A stretch of DNA of 64,000 nt from Pontibaca salina. Lineage in GTDB: Bacteria; Pseudomonadota; Alphaproteobacteria; Rhodobacterales; Rhodobacteraceae. Of the stretch, positions 25,313 through 36,610 are shown piece by piece. Position 1 is the stretch's first letter. Every line of letters starts with the position of its first letter. Under the pieces are notes generated by a model. That model was given only the letters and a program-made list of their open reading frames with translations, ran no database searches and was not told the DNA's origin. The stretch spans positions 1-64,000 of the forward strand of contig NZ_JAEIJD010000006.1 of the NCBI RefSeq assembly GCF_016307205.1, read 5' to 3'. The position numbers were made by a program, and so were the translations under genes.

Positions 25313-25996
25313 TCAGTTCTTGAAGAATGCCGCCATCAGCGCGGCGATGGTGGCGCTGTCGTTATCTTTTCCAAGCTGTGCGGCGGCTGTCTTCAACTGG
25401 TTCTCTGGCACGATCCCCGGACCGCGCGTTCGGATCAGACCGTCGATAAAGTGATCGTCGAATTCAGGATGGGCCTGTATCGACATTACAGTGTCGCCGT
25501 AGCGCAGCATCGCATAGGGGCTGAAGCAGTTGCTGCCGATCACGGTCGCGCCTTCCGGAAGTCGTGTTATCTGGTCTTGGTGCCAGGCGTTCAACGAGAT
25601 GGGTTTGCCGTCCATATCGTATTCGGTGCGCCCGATTGCCCAGCCGCCTGAAAATTTTTCGACCTGGCCACCAAGCGCTTGGGCGATGATCTGGTGCCCA
25701 AAACAGATTCCGATCAGCGGCTTGCCGCGGTCGCGGATGTCGCGGATCAACGTCTCAAGCGGCGCGATCCACGGGTGGTCCTCATAGGCGGCGAATTTTG
25801 ATCCGGTTATCAGCCAGCCGTCCGCTTCGCTGGGGCTGCTGGGAAACTCCATATCCAGCACCGGCCAAGTTTCGAACTCAAACCCATGTCCCGCCAGCAG
25901 GTGATGAAACAAGACATCATAGTCACCCAGATCGTCGATCAGCTCTTTTGGTGCGCGACCAGTCTGCAATATGCCTATTTTCATTGCTGTGCTCAT
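25313..25996 (-). CDS. Class I glutamine amidotransferase-like protein
   Basis: This GATase domain protein of about 227 residues resembles the amidotransferase half of GMP synthase. The catalytic Cys is in GICFGHQIIAQALGG and the His-Glu pair in IQAHPEFDD. Stand-alone members hydrolyse gamma-glutamyl bonds or supply ammonia, and the partner is unknown. I chose ATG 25996 (MSTAMKIGILQTGRAPKEL); the longer reading from 26140 overlaps the upstream permease gene and lacks domain character. ATG 25984 is also possible. It follows the amino acid transporter genes closely, 32 bp after the permease stop, suggesting a shared operon and perhaps a gamma-glutamyl substrate. Confidence 0.78.
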   Translation of the reverse strand: MSTAMKIGILQTGRAPKELIDDLGDYDVLFHHLLAGHGFEFETWPVLDMEFPSSPSEADGWLITGSKFAAYEDHPWIAPLETLIRDIRDRGKPLIGICFGHQIIAQALGGQVEKFSGGWAIGRTEYDMDGKPISLNAWHQDQITRLPEGATVIGSNCFSPYAMLRYGDTVMSIQAHPEFDDHFIDGLIRTRGPGIVPENQLKTAAAQLGKDNDSATIAALMAAFFKN

Positions 25997-26028
25997 GTCA
26001 TTGGTTGGAATGCTCAGGGCATTGAGTG

Positions 26029-26838
26029 TTATCGGATCAGGTTGAAGCGCAAGCGCATTTTTTGCCGCGCTTCCTGAGGCAGATGCCGATTGAGGCGGCG
26101 GTTGATCAGCCCGAACAACGCGATGATACCCAGCGTGCACAGGATGAAAAAACCCGCCAGAATCGGGTAGGGGATGAACGGATTGAAGGTCTTATCGGCA
26201 AAATAACTGGCGTAATAAAGCGCGTCGCCCCGTTGCTGCCAGGCGGGAAAACCGCTGAAAAACACCAATGTTGTGGCGTGGAACAGAAAGATCGCTTCGT
26301 TCGTATAGGCAGGCCAGGCCAGGCGCAGCATGGTCGGCCAGGTGATTCGGCGAAACCGTGACCAGCCTGACATGCCCAAAGCGTCTGCCGCCTGGATATC
26401 GCCCTTGGGGATCGATTGCAGCGCGCCATAGAAAATCTCGGCAGAATAGGCGGCAGTATTGAGGAACAAAACCACCAGTGCGCCGGCCCATGCGGCGGTG
26501 AAAGGGGCGAAAAACGGGTGCACGCTTTTCAGGGAAAGGAACAGGAAATAGGCAAAGAAGAATTGAATGAACAGCGGTGAGCCGCGGAACAGGAAGATGA
26601 ACCATTCGGCCGGTTTGCGCAGCCAGCGGCTGTGGGCGTTCTTGCCCAAAGCCAATGCCGTCGCCAGAAAGAACCCTGCCAGCAGTGCCAGAACCCCGAA
26701 ATAGATATTCCAGATCATGCCCGAGCCGATCAGTGTGACCTGTTCGCACAGCGTGAAGCCCTCACGGGGCAGCAGGCGTTCGCCGATGCCGAGGCTGCGC
26801 AGCCCGTAATCCTGTATGGTGTGCAGACACGACGTCAT
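26029..26838 (-). CDS. Polar amino acid ABC transporter permease (HisM/OccM-like)
   Basis: This 269-residue inner-membrane permease is of the HisMQ group. The family segment FLFRGSPLFIQFFFAYF and the ATPase-contact region AADALGMSGWSRFRRITWP are present among several hydrophobic helices. It overlaps the preceding permease gene by four bases. With its partner it forms the channel of an importer for a basic or other polar amino acid; the exact substrate is not readable. Confidence 0.84.
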   Translation of the reverse strand: MTSCLHTIQDYGLRSLGIGERLLPREGFTLCEQVTLIGSGMIWNIYFGVLALLAGFFLATALALGKNAHSRWLRKPAEWFIFLFRGSPLFIQFFFAYFLFLSLKSVHPFFAPFTAAWAGALVVLFLNTAAYSAEIFYGALQSIPKGDIQAADALGMSGWSRFRRITWPTMLRLAWPAYTNEAIFLFHATTLVFFSGFPAWQQRGDALYYASYFADKTFNPFIPYPILAGFFILCTLGIIALFGLINRRLNRHLPQEARQKMRLRFNLIR

Positions 26839-27722
26839 AACAGCCCCGCCTTGCGTTGAGCTTCGCCCCCTGCGGTTGCCTGCCCACGGGTCAGGCGCTG
26901 CATTATGCGCTCAAGAAGAATTTCCGATACACGCGTAAAGCACAGGTAAAACACCAGCAGGACAAGAAAATACCACATTCGCCAGTCGCCATGAGGATAG
27001 CTCGTGAAGCGCCCGGATTTGGTGCCACCCAGTTCCCGCGCCCAATAGACGATATCCTCGATCCCCAGCAAGAACAGCAGCGGAGTGGCCTTGATCAGCA
27101 CCATCCACAAATTGGATAGGCCGGGCAGGGCATAGACCCACATCTGCGGTATCAGGATACGGCGAAAGATCTGATGACGGCTCATGCCATAGGCGGCACC
27201 GGTTTCCAGCTGTGTATGCGGTACGGCGCGCATAGCACCGAAAATAACGTTGGCGGCAAAGGCACCAAACACGATCGAGAAGGTAATGATCGCCAAGGCA
27301 AAGCCATAGGTTTCGTGCACCCACTGTGCCGCACTGTTCAGCGGCAGCTTGGCTTGTGCGCATACCACGAAATCACTGCCCTGGCGCACCGGCTGGTCCC
27401 AGTCAGAGCACAGCACCTTATGGCGGAGCCATTCAACCCCTTGATCCAGCGCGATCACGAAGAACAGGAAAAAGGCGATATCGGGCACGCCGCGCACGAT
27501 GGTAATATAGGTCTTGCCCAGCAGTGAAACCGGCAGAAAGTGGGCCCGCGCCGCCATTGCGCCAAGGAATCCGAACGCCAACGCCACGGGCGCGGTTATC
27601 AGAAGCAATACCACCACTTTTGCAAACGCCACATAGAACGACATATGAACGCCCGTCGTCAGATAGCAGGCGAACCAAGGCAGTCGGTCAAGCGTGGCAG
27701 GGTCGGCGCAGAAAGAAAACAT
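26835..27722 (-). CDS. Polar amino acid ABC transporter permease (HisQ/OccQ-like)
   Basis: This 295-residue permease is of the HisMQ group, with TYITIVRGVPDIAFFLFF and the coupling region GAAYGMSRHQIFRRILIPQ. A periplasmic insertion of about 40 residues (around 100-140, HKVLCSDWDQPVRQGSD) is longer than in enteric HisQ. It follows the binding-protein gene after an 89-bp gap that contains a very stable hairpin. Confidence 0.84.
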   Translation of the reverse strand: MFSFCADPATLDRLPWFACYLTTGVHMSFYVAFAKVVVLLLITAPVALAFGFLGAMAARAHFLPVSLLGKTYITIVRGVPDIAFFLFFVIALDQGVEWLRHKVLCSDWDQPVRQGSDFVVCAQAKLPLNSAAQWVHETYGFALAIITFSIVFGAFAANVIFGAMRAVPHTQLETGAAYGMSRHQIFRRILIPQMWVYALPGLSNLWMVLIKATPLLFLLGIEDIVYWARELGGTKSGRFTSYPHGDWRMWYFLVLLVFYLCFTRVSEILLERIMQRLTRGQATAGGEAQRKAGLL

Positions 27723-27773
27723 GGTCTACCGGGCTGCGATGCCACCTGACTTGAGGCAGCGGTCGCGTTAAGG

Positions 27774-27805
27774 GGCGGCAGGCGCGGCGTCACGCGCCTG
27801 CCGCC
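27774..27805 (-). other. Very stable stem-loop after the binding-protein gene
   Basis: GGCGGCAGGCGCG (27774-27786) and CGCGCCTGCCGCC (27793-27805) form a perfect 13-bp stem with a six-base loop. On the minus strand it comes 7 bases after the solute-binding protein stop and ahead of the permease. No U-tract follows, so partial termination or 3'-end protection of the binding-protein mRNA is likely. Confidence 0.55.
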
Positions 27806-27811
27806 GTTGCG

Positions 27812-28540
27812 TCAATAGGTGGCGGTGTTTTCACCGAACCACTTAATAAGCAATTCGTTCAGCGAGCCGTCTTCTTTCATCGAGGAGATTGCCGCGTCAA
27901 AAGTATCGCGCAGATCTGAATCACTTTTACGCACGCCCATTCCGATGCCTTTGCCCAGCGGGACACGGTCGCCGACAAATAATAATTCACCGCTCGAATC
28001 TTCGACCACCGGGGCGAGATATTCGAGATCGGCCAGTACTGCGTCGGCCTCGCCACTGCGCAGGGCGGCGATTGTTTCGTCAAAGGTCGCGAACTCGATC
28101 AGCGTCGCTGGGGTTTCGGCCACAAAGGCCGCTTGAAGCGTGCCGGTCTGGGCCGCAATGACACCGGTTTCCAGATCAACATCCTCGGACAGTGCAACAT
28201 AAGGCGATGGGGTCGGTGGCTGGTAATCTTGGGTAAAGTCGATCACCATTTCGCGTTCGTCGGTGACGGTCATACCGGCCATGATCGTATCGTAATTGCC
28301 AGACACCAGATTGGGAATGATCGAATCCCAGTCATTCTTGACCCATTCGCAGGTCAGCTCGGCCCGATTGCACAGCTCATCGCCCAACTCACGCTCGAAC
28401 CCGTCGATTTCACCGGCGTCATTGGTGAAGTTGTAGGGCGCATAGGCGCCTTCGGTGCCCATGCGTACAGTGCGATCCTGAGCAAGCCCCACGCCGGCGC
28501 TTAACGCAAGCACCGCAGTGGCGAGGATGGTTTTTTTCAT
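27812..28540 (-). CDS. Periplasmic polar amino acid-binding protein
   Basis: This 242-residue solute-binding protein is of the SBP_bac_3 family. The signal peptide is MKKTILATAVLALSAGVGLA with cleavage before QDRTVRMG. The fold signatures TEGAYAPYNFTNDAGEIDGF (ligand-binding start) and DSIIPNLVSGNYDTIMAGMT are typical of Lys/Arg/Orn/octopine binders. It feeds the permease pair downstream. Confidence 0.88.
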   Translation of the reverse strand: MKKTILATAVLALSAGVGLAQDRTVRMGTEGAYAPYNFTNDAGEIDGFERELGDELCNRAELTCEWVKNDWDSIIPNLVSGNYDTIMAGMTVTDEREMVIDFTQDYQPPTPSPYVALSEDVDLETGVIAAQTGTLQAAFVAETPATLIEFATFDETIAALRSGEADAVLADLEYLAPVVEDSSGELLFVGDRVPLGKGIGMGVRKSDSDLRDTFDAAISSMKEDGSLNELLIKWFGENTATY

Positions 28541-28566
28541 TTTGTAACTCCCTTAACAGACAATAT

Positions 28567-29343
28567 TCACGCCGCGTGAGTAGCCGAGAGGAACCCGCGC
28601 AATCGTTCTGATCGTGGCGCACCGAACACCATGTCAGGTGGCCCCTGCTCTTCGATCAAGCCCTGATGCAGGAACACTACGTGATCACTGACATCAAGGG
28701 CCATCTTCATATCATGGGTCACAATCATCATCGTGCGCCCTTCGCTGGCCAGATCCTTGATAACCCGGATCACTTCCTGCTCCAGTTCTGGATCCAAAGC
28801 GCTGGTTGGTTCGTCGAACAACAGCGCCTCGGGCTCCATCGCTAGGGCGCGGGCGATGGCGGCGCGCTGTTGCTGCCCGCCGGACAACTGCGCAGGCCAG
28901 ACATCACATTTGTCGCCGATCCCAACCTTGTCGAGATAGGCGCGCGCAGCCTCTTCGACCTCGGCTTTGGGGCGGCCCAGAACGGTAACTGGTGCCTCCA
29001 CGACGTTTTGCAGGATCGTCATATGCGACCACAGATTAAACTGCTGAAAGACCATCGACAGATTGGTGCGGATGCGCAACACCTGCTTGGCGTCGGCCGG
29101 GCGGCGATGCAGACCGCTGCCCTTCCAGTGGACAGGTTCACCCTTGAAGCGGATTTCACCCTGCTCGCTGTTTTCCAGCAGGTTGGCACAGCGCAAAAGC
29201 GTCGATTTGCCCGACCCGGACGATCCGATCAGCGACACCACCGAACCCCGCTGGGCAGTGATGTCGACACCTTTCAGCACTTCAAGCTCACCATAGCTCT
29301 TGTGCAGGTTTGTGATCTCGATGACGGGCGGGGGGGCGACCAT
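28567..29343 (-). CDS. Polar amino acid ABC transporter ATP-binding protein (HisP-like)
   Basis: This 258-residue ATPase has Walker A GSSGSGKSTLL, signature LSGGQQQRAAIARAL and Walker B ALLFDEPTSALDPEL, followed by VTHDM. The insertion around residues 75-90 (LHRRPADAKQVLRIRT) matches HisP/OccP. It is the first gene of the four-gene transporter operon and has 26 bp to the binding-protein gene. Confidence 0.9.
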   Translation of the reverse strand: MVAPPPVIEITNLHKSYGELEVLKGVDITAQRGSVVSLIGSSGSGKSTLLRCANLLENSEQGEIRFKGEPVHWKGSGLHRRPADAKQVLRIRTNLSMVFQQFNLWSHMTILQNVVEAPVTVLGRPKAEVEEAARAYLDKVGIGDKCDVWPAQLSGGQQQRAAIARALAMEPEALLFDEPTSALDPELEQEVIRVIKDLASEGRTMMIVTHDMKMALDVSDHVVFLHQGLIEEQGPPDMVFGAPRSERLRGFLSATHAA

Positions 29344-29445
29344 GGCGGCTCCGGTTTTTGGGCGGTTTCAAGGGGATAATGGGCGGATATGAACCGATAA
29401 TGCAACGTTCAATACGTATCTGTGCGATGTGCACATGGCGTTGGC

Positions 29446-29883
29446 TCAGCCATCGAATGCACGTTGCCGGGCCACGGCGCTGTCCACGTCACTCACGCCA
29501 AGTAGTTTTGCAACCAACCGCAACAGCGCATCCTCATCCTGGGCACGTTTGCCGTCGGCCAGCACCACCTGCCAAAGCGCCTCGATCACAGCAAGGCGCT
29601 GCTCATAGGGCACAGCATCCTTGATCGCGCGGGTGAAGCGGACCGTATCCGGGGCCTCCGCCTCAAGTGTTTCGGCCCGTTGGCGCAAATCTGACGCCTC
29701 GAACGGCGACAGGCCATAGCGGGTTGCAAGGATCCGGTCGATCCGATCTATTTCGGCGGCCGCATAATCATGGTCGGACCGGGCAACCCGGACGAGAAGC
29801 GCCGCCAGCGCCAGCCGTGCATCACTGTCGGGAAGTTCCTCGGGGGTGGGCTTTAGCAGCCGGTTCATGAAATCAGCGAACAT
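29446..29883 (-). CDS. TerB-like protein (paralogue 2)
   Basis: This 145-residue all-helical protein is of the TerB-like superfamily. ALAALLVRVARSDHDYAAAE and LWQVVLADGKRAQDEDALL are the two Asp/Glu-rich helical segments that bind metal in TerB. It closely parallels the protein encoded just upstream (29924-30376), pointing to a tandem duplication. Tellurite resistance is not implied, since many TerB-like proteins have no known role. It is the downstream member of the pair, 40 bp after the first. Confidence 0.72.
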   Translation of the reverse strand: MFADFMNRLLKPTPEELPDSDARLALAALLVRVARSDHDYAAAEIDRIDRILATRYGLSPFEASDLRQRAETLEAEAPDTVRFTRAIKDAVPYEQRLAVIEALWQVVLADGKRAQDEDALLRLVAKLLGVSDVDSAVARQRAFDG

Positions 29884-29923
29884 GAGGAGCCATATAGGTG
29901 CGCGCAGCGCGGTGCGCCAGCAT

Positions 29924-30376
29924 TTAGCGCTTGGCTTCGGCGCGCGCGCGGGCGTTCTGGCTGTCGATATAGCTTAGCCCCATCGCCTTGCGAGCCTGCT
30001 CCAGCACGCGCATTTCGTTTTCGCGCTCGTGGCCATCTGCCAGAACCACCTCCCACAGGGCGTCAAGGGCGGCCAACCGATGCTCAAGCCCGGTGGTTTC
30101 GCGGATCAGCTTGGCGAATGTGTCGGTTTCGGGGGCCGCGTCATGCAGTTTCTCGCAAGTTGCGCGCAGTTTTGCCGCCTCGACTGGATTGTGCTGGAAC
30201 AGACGGGTCAAGATGCGATCAATCAGGCTGATTTCTTCGAATTGGTAATCGGCATCCGATTTCGCAACGCGCACCAGCAACGCCCCTAGTGCAAGTTCGG
30301 CATCCGGATCGGGTAGGTTGTCGCTGGAGGTGTCAGCGCGGAAGGTTGCGAATAGCTTGGTCAACATGTCTACCAT
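29924..30376 (-). CDS. TerB-like protein (paralogue 1)
   Basis: This 150-residue TerB-like protein shares with its neighbour the order ALGALLVRVAKSDADYQFEE ... ISLIDRILTRLF ... LEHRLAALDALWEVVLADGH. The acidic metal-site residues are kept in both copies. ATG 30376 or the in-frame ATG at 30367 may serve as start. It probably acts in the cytoplasm, and no membrane segment is visible. Confidence 0.72.
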   Translation of the reverse strand: MVDMLTKLFATFRADTSSDNLPDPDAELALGALLVRVAKSDADYQFEEISLIDRILTRLFQHNPVEAAKLRATCEKLHDAAPETDTFAKLIRETTGLEHRLAALDALWEVVLADGHERENEMRVLEQARKAMGLSYIDSQNARARAEAKR

Positions 30377-30435
30377 TTTATCCCCAATCTTGCCTTACGC
30401 CAAGCCGGAACGACCGGTGACAATCCAGCACCGAA

Positions 30436-32079
<1,644 letters not shown>

Positions 32080-32239
32080 TGCTGTTGGCTGCCCCCGTGA
32101 TCGATGATTTCTGTCGCCCAAACCGGTCTGCGAAAAACCGCGGCATCACGGGATTTCACCAGTAAGGGATTCGCACATGCGGCGCAAGGGAACCGCAAGA
32201 TGATATTGCGTTCTTTTCAACCGCTGAAGTTGTGGATGA

Positions 32240-32623
32240 TTAATCGGCGCGCGGTACCAGTGGTTCATCACTACCCGAAGCCGGGGGCGAAGACGGCGGC
32301 AATAAATCGTCGCCCAGAGGCGCCGCCGGTGCGGGCTCAGGCTGGGCTCCTTGGGAAACGCTACCGCCCAAACGATCGATCACCGAGGTGCCGGAGGCCT
32401 TTTCTGCCGCCAAGATGGTCAGGGTGAGGGACGTACAGATGAAGGCGATCGCCAAAATCCAAGTCAGCTTTCCCAGCGCGGTCGCTGCCGCGCGGCCCGT
32501 CATAGCGCCGCCGCCACCACCGCCGCCCATACCGAGGCCACCGCCTTCGGAGCGCTGCAAAAGAACTACGCCAATCAGGCCGAGAGCCAGAAGCAGGTGG
32601 ATGATGAGTACGACGTTTTCCAT
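32240..32623 (-). CDS. secG: Preprotein translocase subunit SecG
   Basis: This 127-residue inner-membrane protein of the SecYEG channel has two hydrophobic segments (residues about 2-22 and 53-73) separated by GLGMGGGGGGGAMTGRAAAT, the Gly-rich loop typical of SecG. The acidic, Pro-rich C-terminal tail (about 40 residues) is longer than in enteric SecG but common in this family. Confidence 0.9.
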   Translation of the reverse strand: MENVVLIIHLLLALGLIGVVLLQRSEGGGLGMGGGGGGGAMTGRAAATALGKLTWILAIAFICTSLTLTILAAEKASGTSVIDRLGGSVSQGAQPEPAPAAPLGDDLLPPSSPPASGSDEPLVPRAD

Positions 32624-32777
32624 GAAACCCTACGGCGATTGGATGTTGGCGGCTGTTTAGGCAAGAATGGCAACCGGGGCAAGGGAGGATATCGCTCGCG
32701 AAATTGCGGTTTCCTCTGCGCGCAGGCAACGCTATACGGGTCCGGGTTTCACCAGAGTTTTGCAATAAGGACCAGAT

Positions 32778-34073
32778 ATGGCCAATGTCGTCGTTGTCGG
32801 CGCCCAGTGGGGCGACGAGGGAAAAGGCAAAATCGTTGACTGGCTGAGCGAGCGCGCAGACGTCATCGCCCGTTTTCAAGGGGGGCATAATGCCGGTCAT
32901 ACGCTGGTCATTGACGGCGAAGTCTACAAGCTGAACGCGCTCCCATCGGGTGTCGTGCGCGGTGGTAAGCTCAGCGTCATCGGCAATGGCGTGGTGCTGG
33001 ACCCTTGGCATTTGGTCAATGAGATCAATAATATCCGGGAACAAGGTGTCGAGATCACGCCAGAGACCTTGATGATCGCCGAAAACACACCATTGATCCT
33101 GCCGTTTCACGGCGAACTCGACCGCGCCCGCGAAGAGGCCGCCAGCAAGGGTACCAAGATTGGCACCACCGGCCGCGGTATCGGGCCGGCCTATGAGGAC
33201 AAGGTCGGGCGGCGTTCGGTTCGGGTGGCTGATCTGGCCGATGATGCGACGCTGGAAGCGCGAGTGGATCGCGCCCTTCAGCATCACGGGCCGCTGCGCA
33301 AGGGATTGGGCATTGCGGCGGTTGATCGCGAAAAGCTGATTGCCGATCTGCGGGCTATTGCGCCGGAAATCCTGCAATATGCTGCGCCGGTCTGGAAGGT
33401 GATGAACGAAAAGCGCAAGGCGGGTAAGCGGATCCTTTTCGAAGGTGCGCAAGGTGCCTTGCTGGATATCGATTTCGGGACCTACCCATTCGTGACCTCC
33501 TCCAATGTCATCTCGGGGCAAGCGGCAACTGGTACGGGAATTGGCCCCGGCGCGATTGATTTCGTTCTGGGGATCGTCAAGGCCTATACCACCCGTGTGG
33601 GCGAGGGGCCGTTTCCGACCGAACTCGATGACGCCGATGGGCAGCGTTTGGGCGAGCGGGGACGCGAGTTCGGCACCGTCACCGGACGCCAGCGGCGCTG
33701 CGGCTGGTTCGATGCGGTGCTGGTGCGCCAAACCTGTGCGACAAGCGGCGTCAACGGGATTGCCTTGACCAAGCTGGACGTTCTGGATGGGTTCGAGACC
33801 CTGAAGATCTGCACCGGCTATGAATTGGACGGAGAAAAGTTGGAATATCTGCCGACCGCCGCTGACAAGCAGGCGCGATGCACACCAATCTACGAGGAAA
33901 TGCCAGGCTGGAGCGAAAGCACCGAGGGCGCGCGCTCGTGGGCTGACCTTCCTGCGAACGCGATAAAATATGTCCGCCGGGTCGAGGAGTTGATCGATTG
34001 TCCGGTGGCAATGCTGTCGACATCGCCGGAGCGTGAAGACACGATTCTCGTCACCGATCCGTTCGCCGACTGA
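32778..34073 (+). CDS. purA: Adenylosuccinate synthetase PurA
   Basis: This 431-residue enzyme condenses IMP and aspartate with GTP in AMP synthesis. Signatures are [13 protein letters not shown] (P-loop), [21 protein letters not shown] and [13 protein letters not shown]. The stop overlaps the start of the DUF2842 gene by one base. A long open frame on the opposite strand across secG and purA is only a shadow of the G/C-biased third positions. Confidence 0.97.
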   Translation: MANVVVVGAQWGDEGKGKIVDWLSERADVIARFQGGHNAGHTLVIDGEVYKLNALPSGVVRGGKLSVIGNGVVLDPWHLVNEINNIREQGVEITPETLMIAENTPLILPFHGELDRAREEAASKGTKIGTTGRGIGPAYEDKVGRRSVRVADLADDATLEARVDRALQHHGPLRKGLGIAAVDREKLIADLRAIAPEILQYAAPVWKVMNEKRKAGKRILFEGAQGALLDIDFGTYPFVTSSNVISGQAATGTGIGPGAIDFVLGIVKAYTTRVGEGPFPTELDDADGQRLGERGREFGTVTGRQRRCGWFDAVLVRQTCATSGVNGIALTKLDVLDGFETLKICTGYELDGEKLEYLPTAADKQARCTPIYEEMPGWSESTEGARSWADLPANAIKYVRRVEELIDCPVAMLSTSPEREDTILVTDPFAD

Positions 34074-34309
34074 TGGCATTGGGGTACAAGGCCCGCAGGC
34101 GCTGGTCGCTGGTGATCCTGCTGATTGGGCTGCCGCTTTATGTTGTGGCGGCCGTCACGATCGTGGGTCGGTTTGACCGCCCGTCGATGATCGTGGAATT
34201 AGCAATCCACGTCGGACTGGGTATTCTGTGGGCCTTACCGTTCCGCTTTATATTTCGCGGGGTCGGGCAGGCCGACCCCGAAGAGCAGGCAGACCGGGAT
34301 CAGCGGTAA
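34073..34309 (+). CDS. Small membrane protein, DUF2842 family
   Basis: This 78-residue protein has two predicted membrane helices (VILLIGLPLYVVAAVTIV and IHVGLGILWALPFRFIF) and a charged tail. DUF2842 proteins are restricted to alphaproteobacteria and have no known function. The ATG overlaps the purA stop (TGATG), so it is translationally coupled to purA. Confidence 0.75.
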   Translation: MALGYKARRRWSLVILLIGLPLYVVAAVTIVGRFDRPSMIVELAIHVGLGILWALPFRFIFRGVGQADPEEQADRDQR

Positions 34310-34552
34310 CTGGAGTTGTGTTGATTCTGCATCCGTCAGCGACCTGAGAGAATCACTCCTCTCGGCGGTCGGCAGAGCTGGCAGACTGATCCTGATCTGA
34401 CGTGGCGAGCGTTTGTGGATATTGTTGCTATGAAGTCGCCCGACTTCTCCTTATTGAAAACGCTTGGGCCGTGAGGCAAAAGCCGTCGATAGGAAGGCAC
34501 TGCGCCGCGGCGATGCTCCGTCGTCAATTCTAACAAACGGTTAATCGCGCTC

Positions 34553-35215
34553 ATGACTGCTCCTATCGTTCAAACTTCGCGGGCGGTTACCTTGGTCGGG
34601 GGCGGGCCTATGGGCAGGGGTGACCTTGAATTGGCGCTGTCCCATGCGCCGGTTCTGGTAGCCGCCGACAGTGGCGCAATTACGGCGCTGGACGCCGGGT
34701 ATATGCCCCAAGCGGTGATTGGTGATCTTGATTCGCTGGACGCGGAAGCGCTTGCCCGGCTACCGGCAGAGCGCGTACATCGCATCACCGAACAAGACAG
34801 CACCGATTTTGACAAGGCGTTGCGCAATATCTCGGCGCCCGTCGTTGTCGGTATTGGCTTCACGGGCGGGCGGCTGGATCACCAGTTGGCGGCGCTTAAC
34901 ACGCTGGTCCGCCTTTCGTCCCGGCCTTGTGTTCTTTTGGGCGACAAGGATCTCGTATTTCATGCACCGCGATCTCTGCAACTGGATCTGTTCAGTGGTG
35001 AGCGGGTGTCTCTGTTTCCGATGCATGCAATCTCCGGACGCTCAACCGGGTTGAAATGGCCGATCAATGGCTTGGCGCTTGCGCCTGACGGCCTGATCGG
35101 CACGTCAAACCAGGCCACCGGAGCGATGACGCTAGAGCTTGATAGCGATGGCATGCTGGTGATGCTGCCTCGCACAAATCTGGCGGAGGTCATGCGGGCA
35201 ATCACTTTGCCCTAG
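34553..35215 (+). CDS. thiN: Thiamine diphosphokinase (ThiN)
   Basis: This 220-residue enzyme transfers pyrophosphate from ATP to thiamine, giving TPP. Motifs are VAADSGAITALDAG, VIGDLDSLD, the catalytic EQDSTDFDKAL and GFTGGRLDHQLAAL. The 243-bp gap upstream contains no other gene I can support. It carries CTGAGAG and CCTGATCTGA, which recall parts of a TPP riboswitch, but the paired helices do not form. Confidence 0.88.
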   Translation: MTAPIVQTSRAVTLVGGGPMGRGDLELALSHAPVLVAADSGAITALDAGYMPQAVIGDLDSLDAEALARLPAERVHRITEQDSTDFDKALRNISAPVVVGIGFTGGRLDHQLAALNTLVRLSSRPCVLLGDKDLVFHAPRSLQLDLFSGERVSLFPMHAISGRSTGLKWPINGLALAPDGLIGTSNQATGAMTLELDSDGMLVMLPRTNLAEVMRAITLP

Positions 35216-35218
35216 ATC

Positions 35219-36610
35219 TCAGGTGTCGGCGGTAAGGCTATCTAGAATACGCGCCCAGCTACGGATCCCTTTGTGGAAACTCTCCAGATCGTATTTCTCG
35301 TTTGGAGAGTGAATCGCGTCGTCGTCATTGGCAAAGCCGATCAGCATCGCATCCATGTCCAGCACCGTCTTGAAATATCCGGCAATCGGGATCGATCCGC
35401 CCATGCCGGTGAACACCGCCTCGCGGTTCCACTCATCCGACAGCGCCTTTTGCGCGGCGGCGAATTCGGGGCGCTTGATATTCATCACCGAAGCGGGAGA
35501 CCCTTCAAAGTCGTCGTTCCATTCGACCCGCGCGTCGGGCGACAGGTGGGCCTCGACATGGGCGCGGACCTTGTCGCGCACTGTGTTCGGATCCATGTCA
35601 CCGACGAGCCGGCAGGTCAGCTTGCAGTGCGCACCAGACGGGATCACAGTTTTCGACCCCGCGCCGGTATAACCGCCCCACATGCCGTTGATTTCCAGCG
35701 TCGGGCGCGCCCATTGCTGTTCCAGCGTGGAATATCCCTTTTCGCCATGCGGCTGCGTATAGCCGACCGATGAAAGATATTCCTTTTCGTCGAAGCCGCA
35801 ATCTTGCCACTGGCGCAACTGTTCCTGCGGCACCTCGTGCACACCATCGTAAAAGCCCTCGACGGCGACGCGCCCGGTGTTCTCGTCATGGAAGGATGCG
35901 ATAATCCGTGCCATCTCACGCAGCGGGTTCAGGCCTGGGCCGCCGTAATAGCCTGAATGAAGATCGATGCGCGGCCCGATAATGGTGAATTCGTCCTTGA
36001 GCATGCCGCGCAACTGCGATGCGATCGACGGCACCCCGCGTGACACCATCGATGTGTCGCAGATCAGCGCGATATCGGCTTTCAACTCATCGGCGTTTTC
36101 CCGCATGAACGGCACCAGAGATGGAGAACCGGACTCTTCCTCACCCTCAAGAAAAAAGGTAATCTTGCAGGGCAGGGTACCGTTCACCGCGATCCACGCG
36201 CGACAGGCCTCGACGAAGGTCATTAATTGGCCCTTATCATCCGATGCGCCGCGGCCCCGGATCACCTTGCCTTTTGGAGTGTCCTGCAGTTGCGGCTCGA
36301 AGGGCGGTGTGTCCCACAGGCTGAGAGGATCAACCGGCTGCACATCGTAATGCCCATAGAACAGAAGGTGCGGCCCCTTGCCATCGATATGACCGACAAC
36401 CATCGGATGCCCCGGAGTCGCGCGTTTTTCTGCTGATATGCCCAAGGCTTGCAGGTCACTTACCAGCCAGTCTGCCGCGCGCTCGCAATCGACCTTAAAG
36501 GCGGGATCGGTTGAAATTGACGGGATACGCAGCAATTCCAGCAACCGATCAATGGCGTTGGGCACGTCGGAATCAATGTGGTGCAGAACGGCGTCCAGGG
36601 ACATATTCAT
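35219..36610 (-). CDS. M20-family dipeptidase/metallopeptidase
   Basis: This 463-residue zinc peptidase is of the M20 (ArgE/DapE/carnosinase-like) family. Metal and catalytic residues are in FYGHYDVQPVDPL (His, catalytic Asp), GASDDKGQ (bridging Asp) and LEGEEESGSPS (catalytic and metal Glu). The dimerisation domain insertion follows around residues 200-370. I chose ATG 36610, with AGGAG seven bases ahead; an upstream in-frame ATG at 36754 would add 48 residues without family similarity. It converges with thiN, with three bases between stops. Confidence 0.88.
   Translation of the reverse strand: MNMSLDAVLHHIDSDVPNAIDRLLELLRIPSISTDPAFKVDCERAADWLVSDLQALGISAEKRATPGHPMVVGHIDGKGPHLLFYGHYDVQPVDPLSLWDTPPFEPQLQDTPKGKVIRGRGASDDKGQLMTFVEACRAWIAVNGTLPCKITFFLEGEEESGSPSLVPFMRENADELKADIALICDTSMVSRGVPSIASQLRGMLKDEFTIIGPRIDLHSGYYGGPGLNPLREMARIIASFHDENTGRVAVEGFYDGVHEVPQEQLRQWQDCGFDEKEYLSSVGYTQPHGEKGYSTLEQQWARPTLEINGMWGGYTGAGSKTVIPSGAHCKLTCRLVGDMDPNTVRDKVRAHVEAHLSPDARVEWNDDFEGSPASVMNIKRPEFAAAQKALSDEWNREAVFTGMGGSIPIAGYFKTVLDMDAMLIGFANDDDAIHSPNEKYDLESFHKGIRSWARILDSLTADT

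Noticed and set aside
32361-34079. 572-codon open frame opposite secG and purA
   Set aside because: It lies antisense to two clear housekeeping genes and lacks any domain; long antisense frames are expected from the G/C-rich third positions.
34310-34552. Possible TPP riboswitch ahead of thiN
   Set aside because: CTGAGAG and CCTGATCTGA recall conserved TPP-riboswitch pieces, but the spacing is too long, the CTGG...CCAG helix is missing and no closing P1 helix forms.
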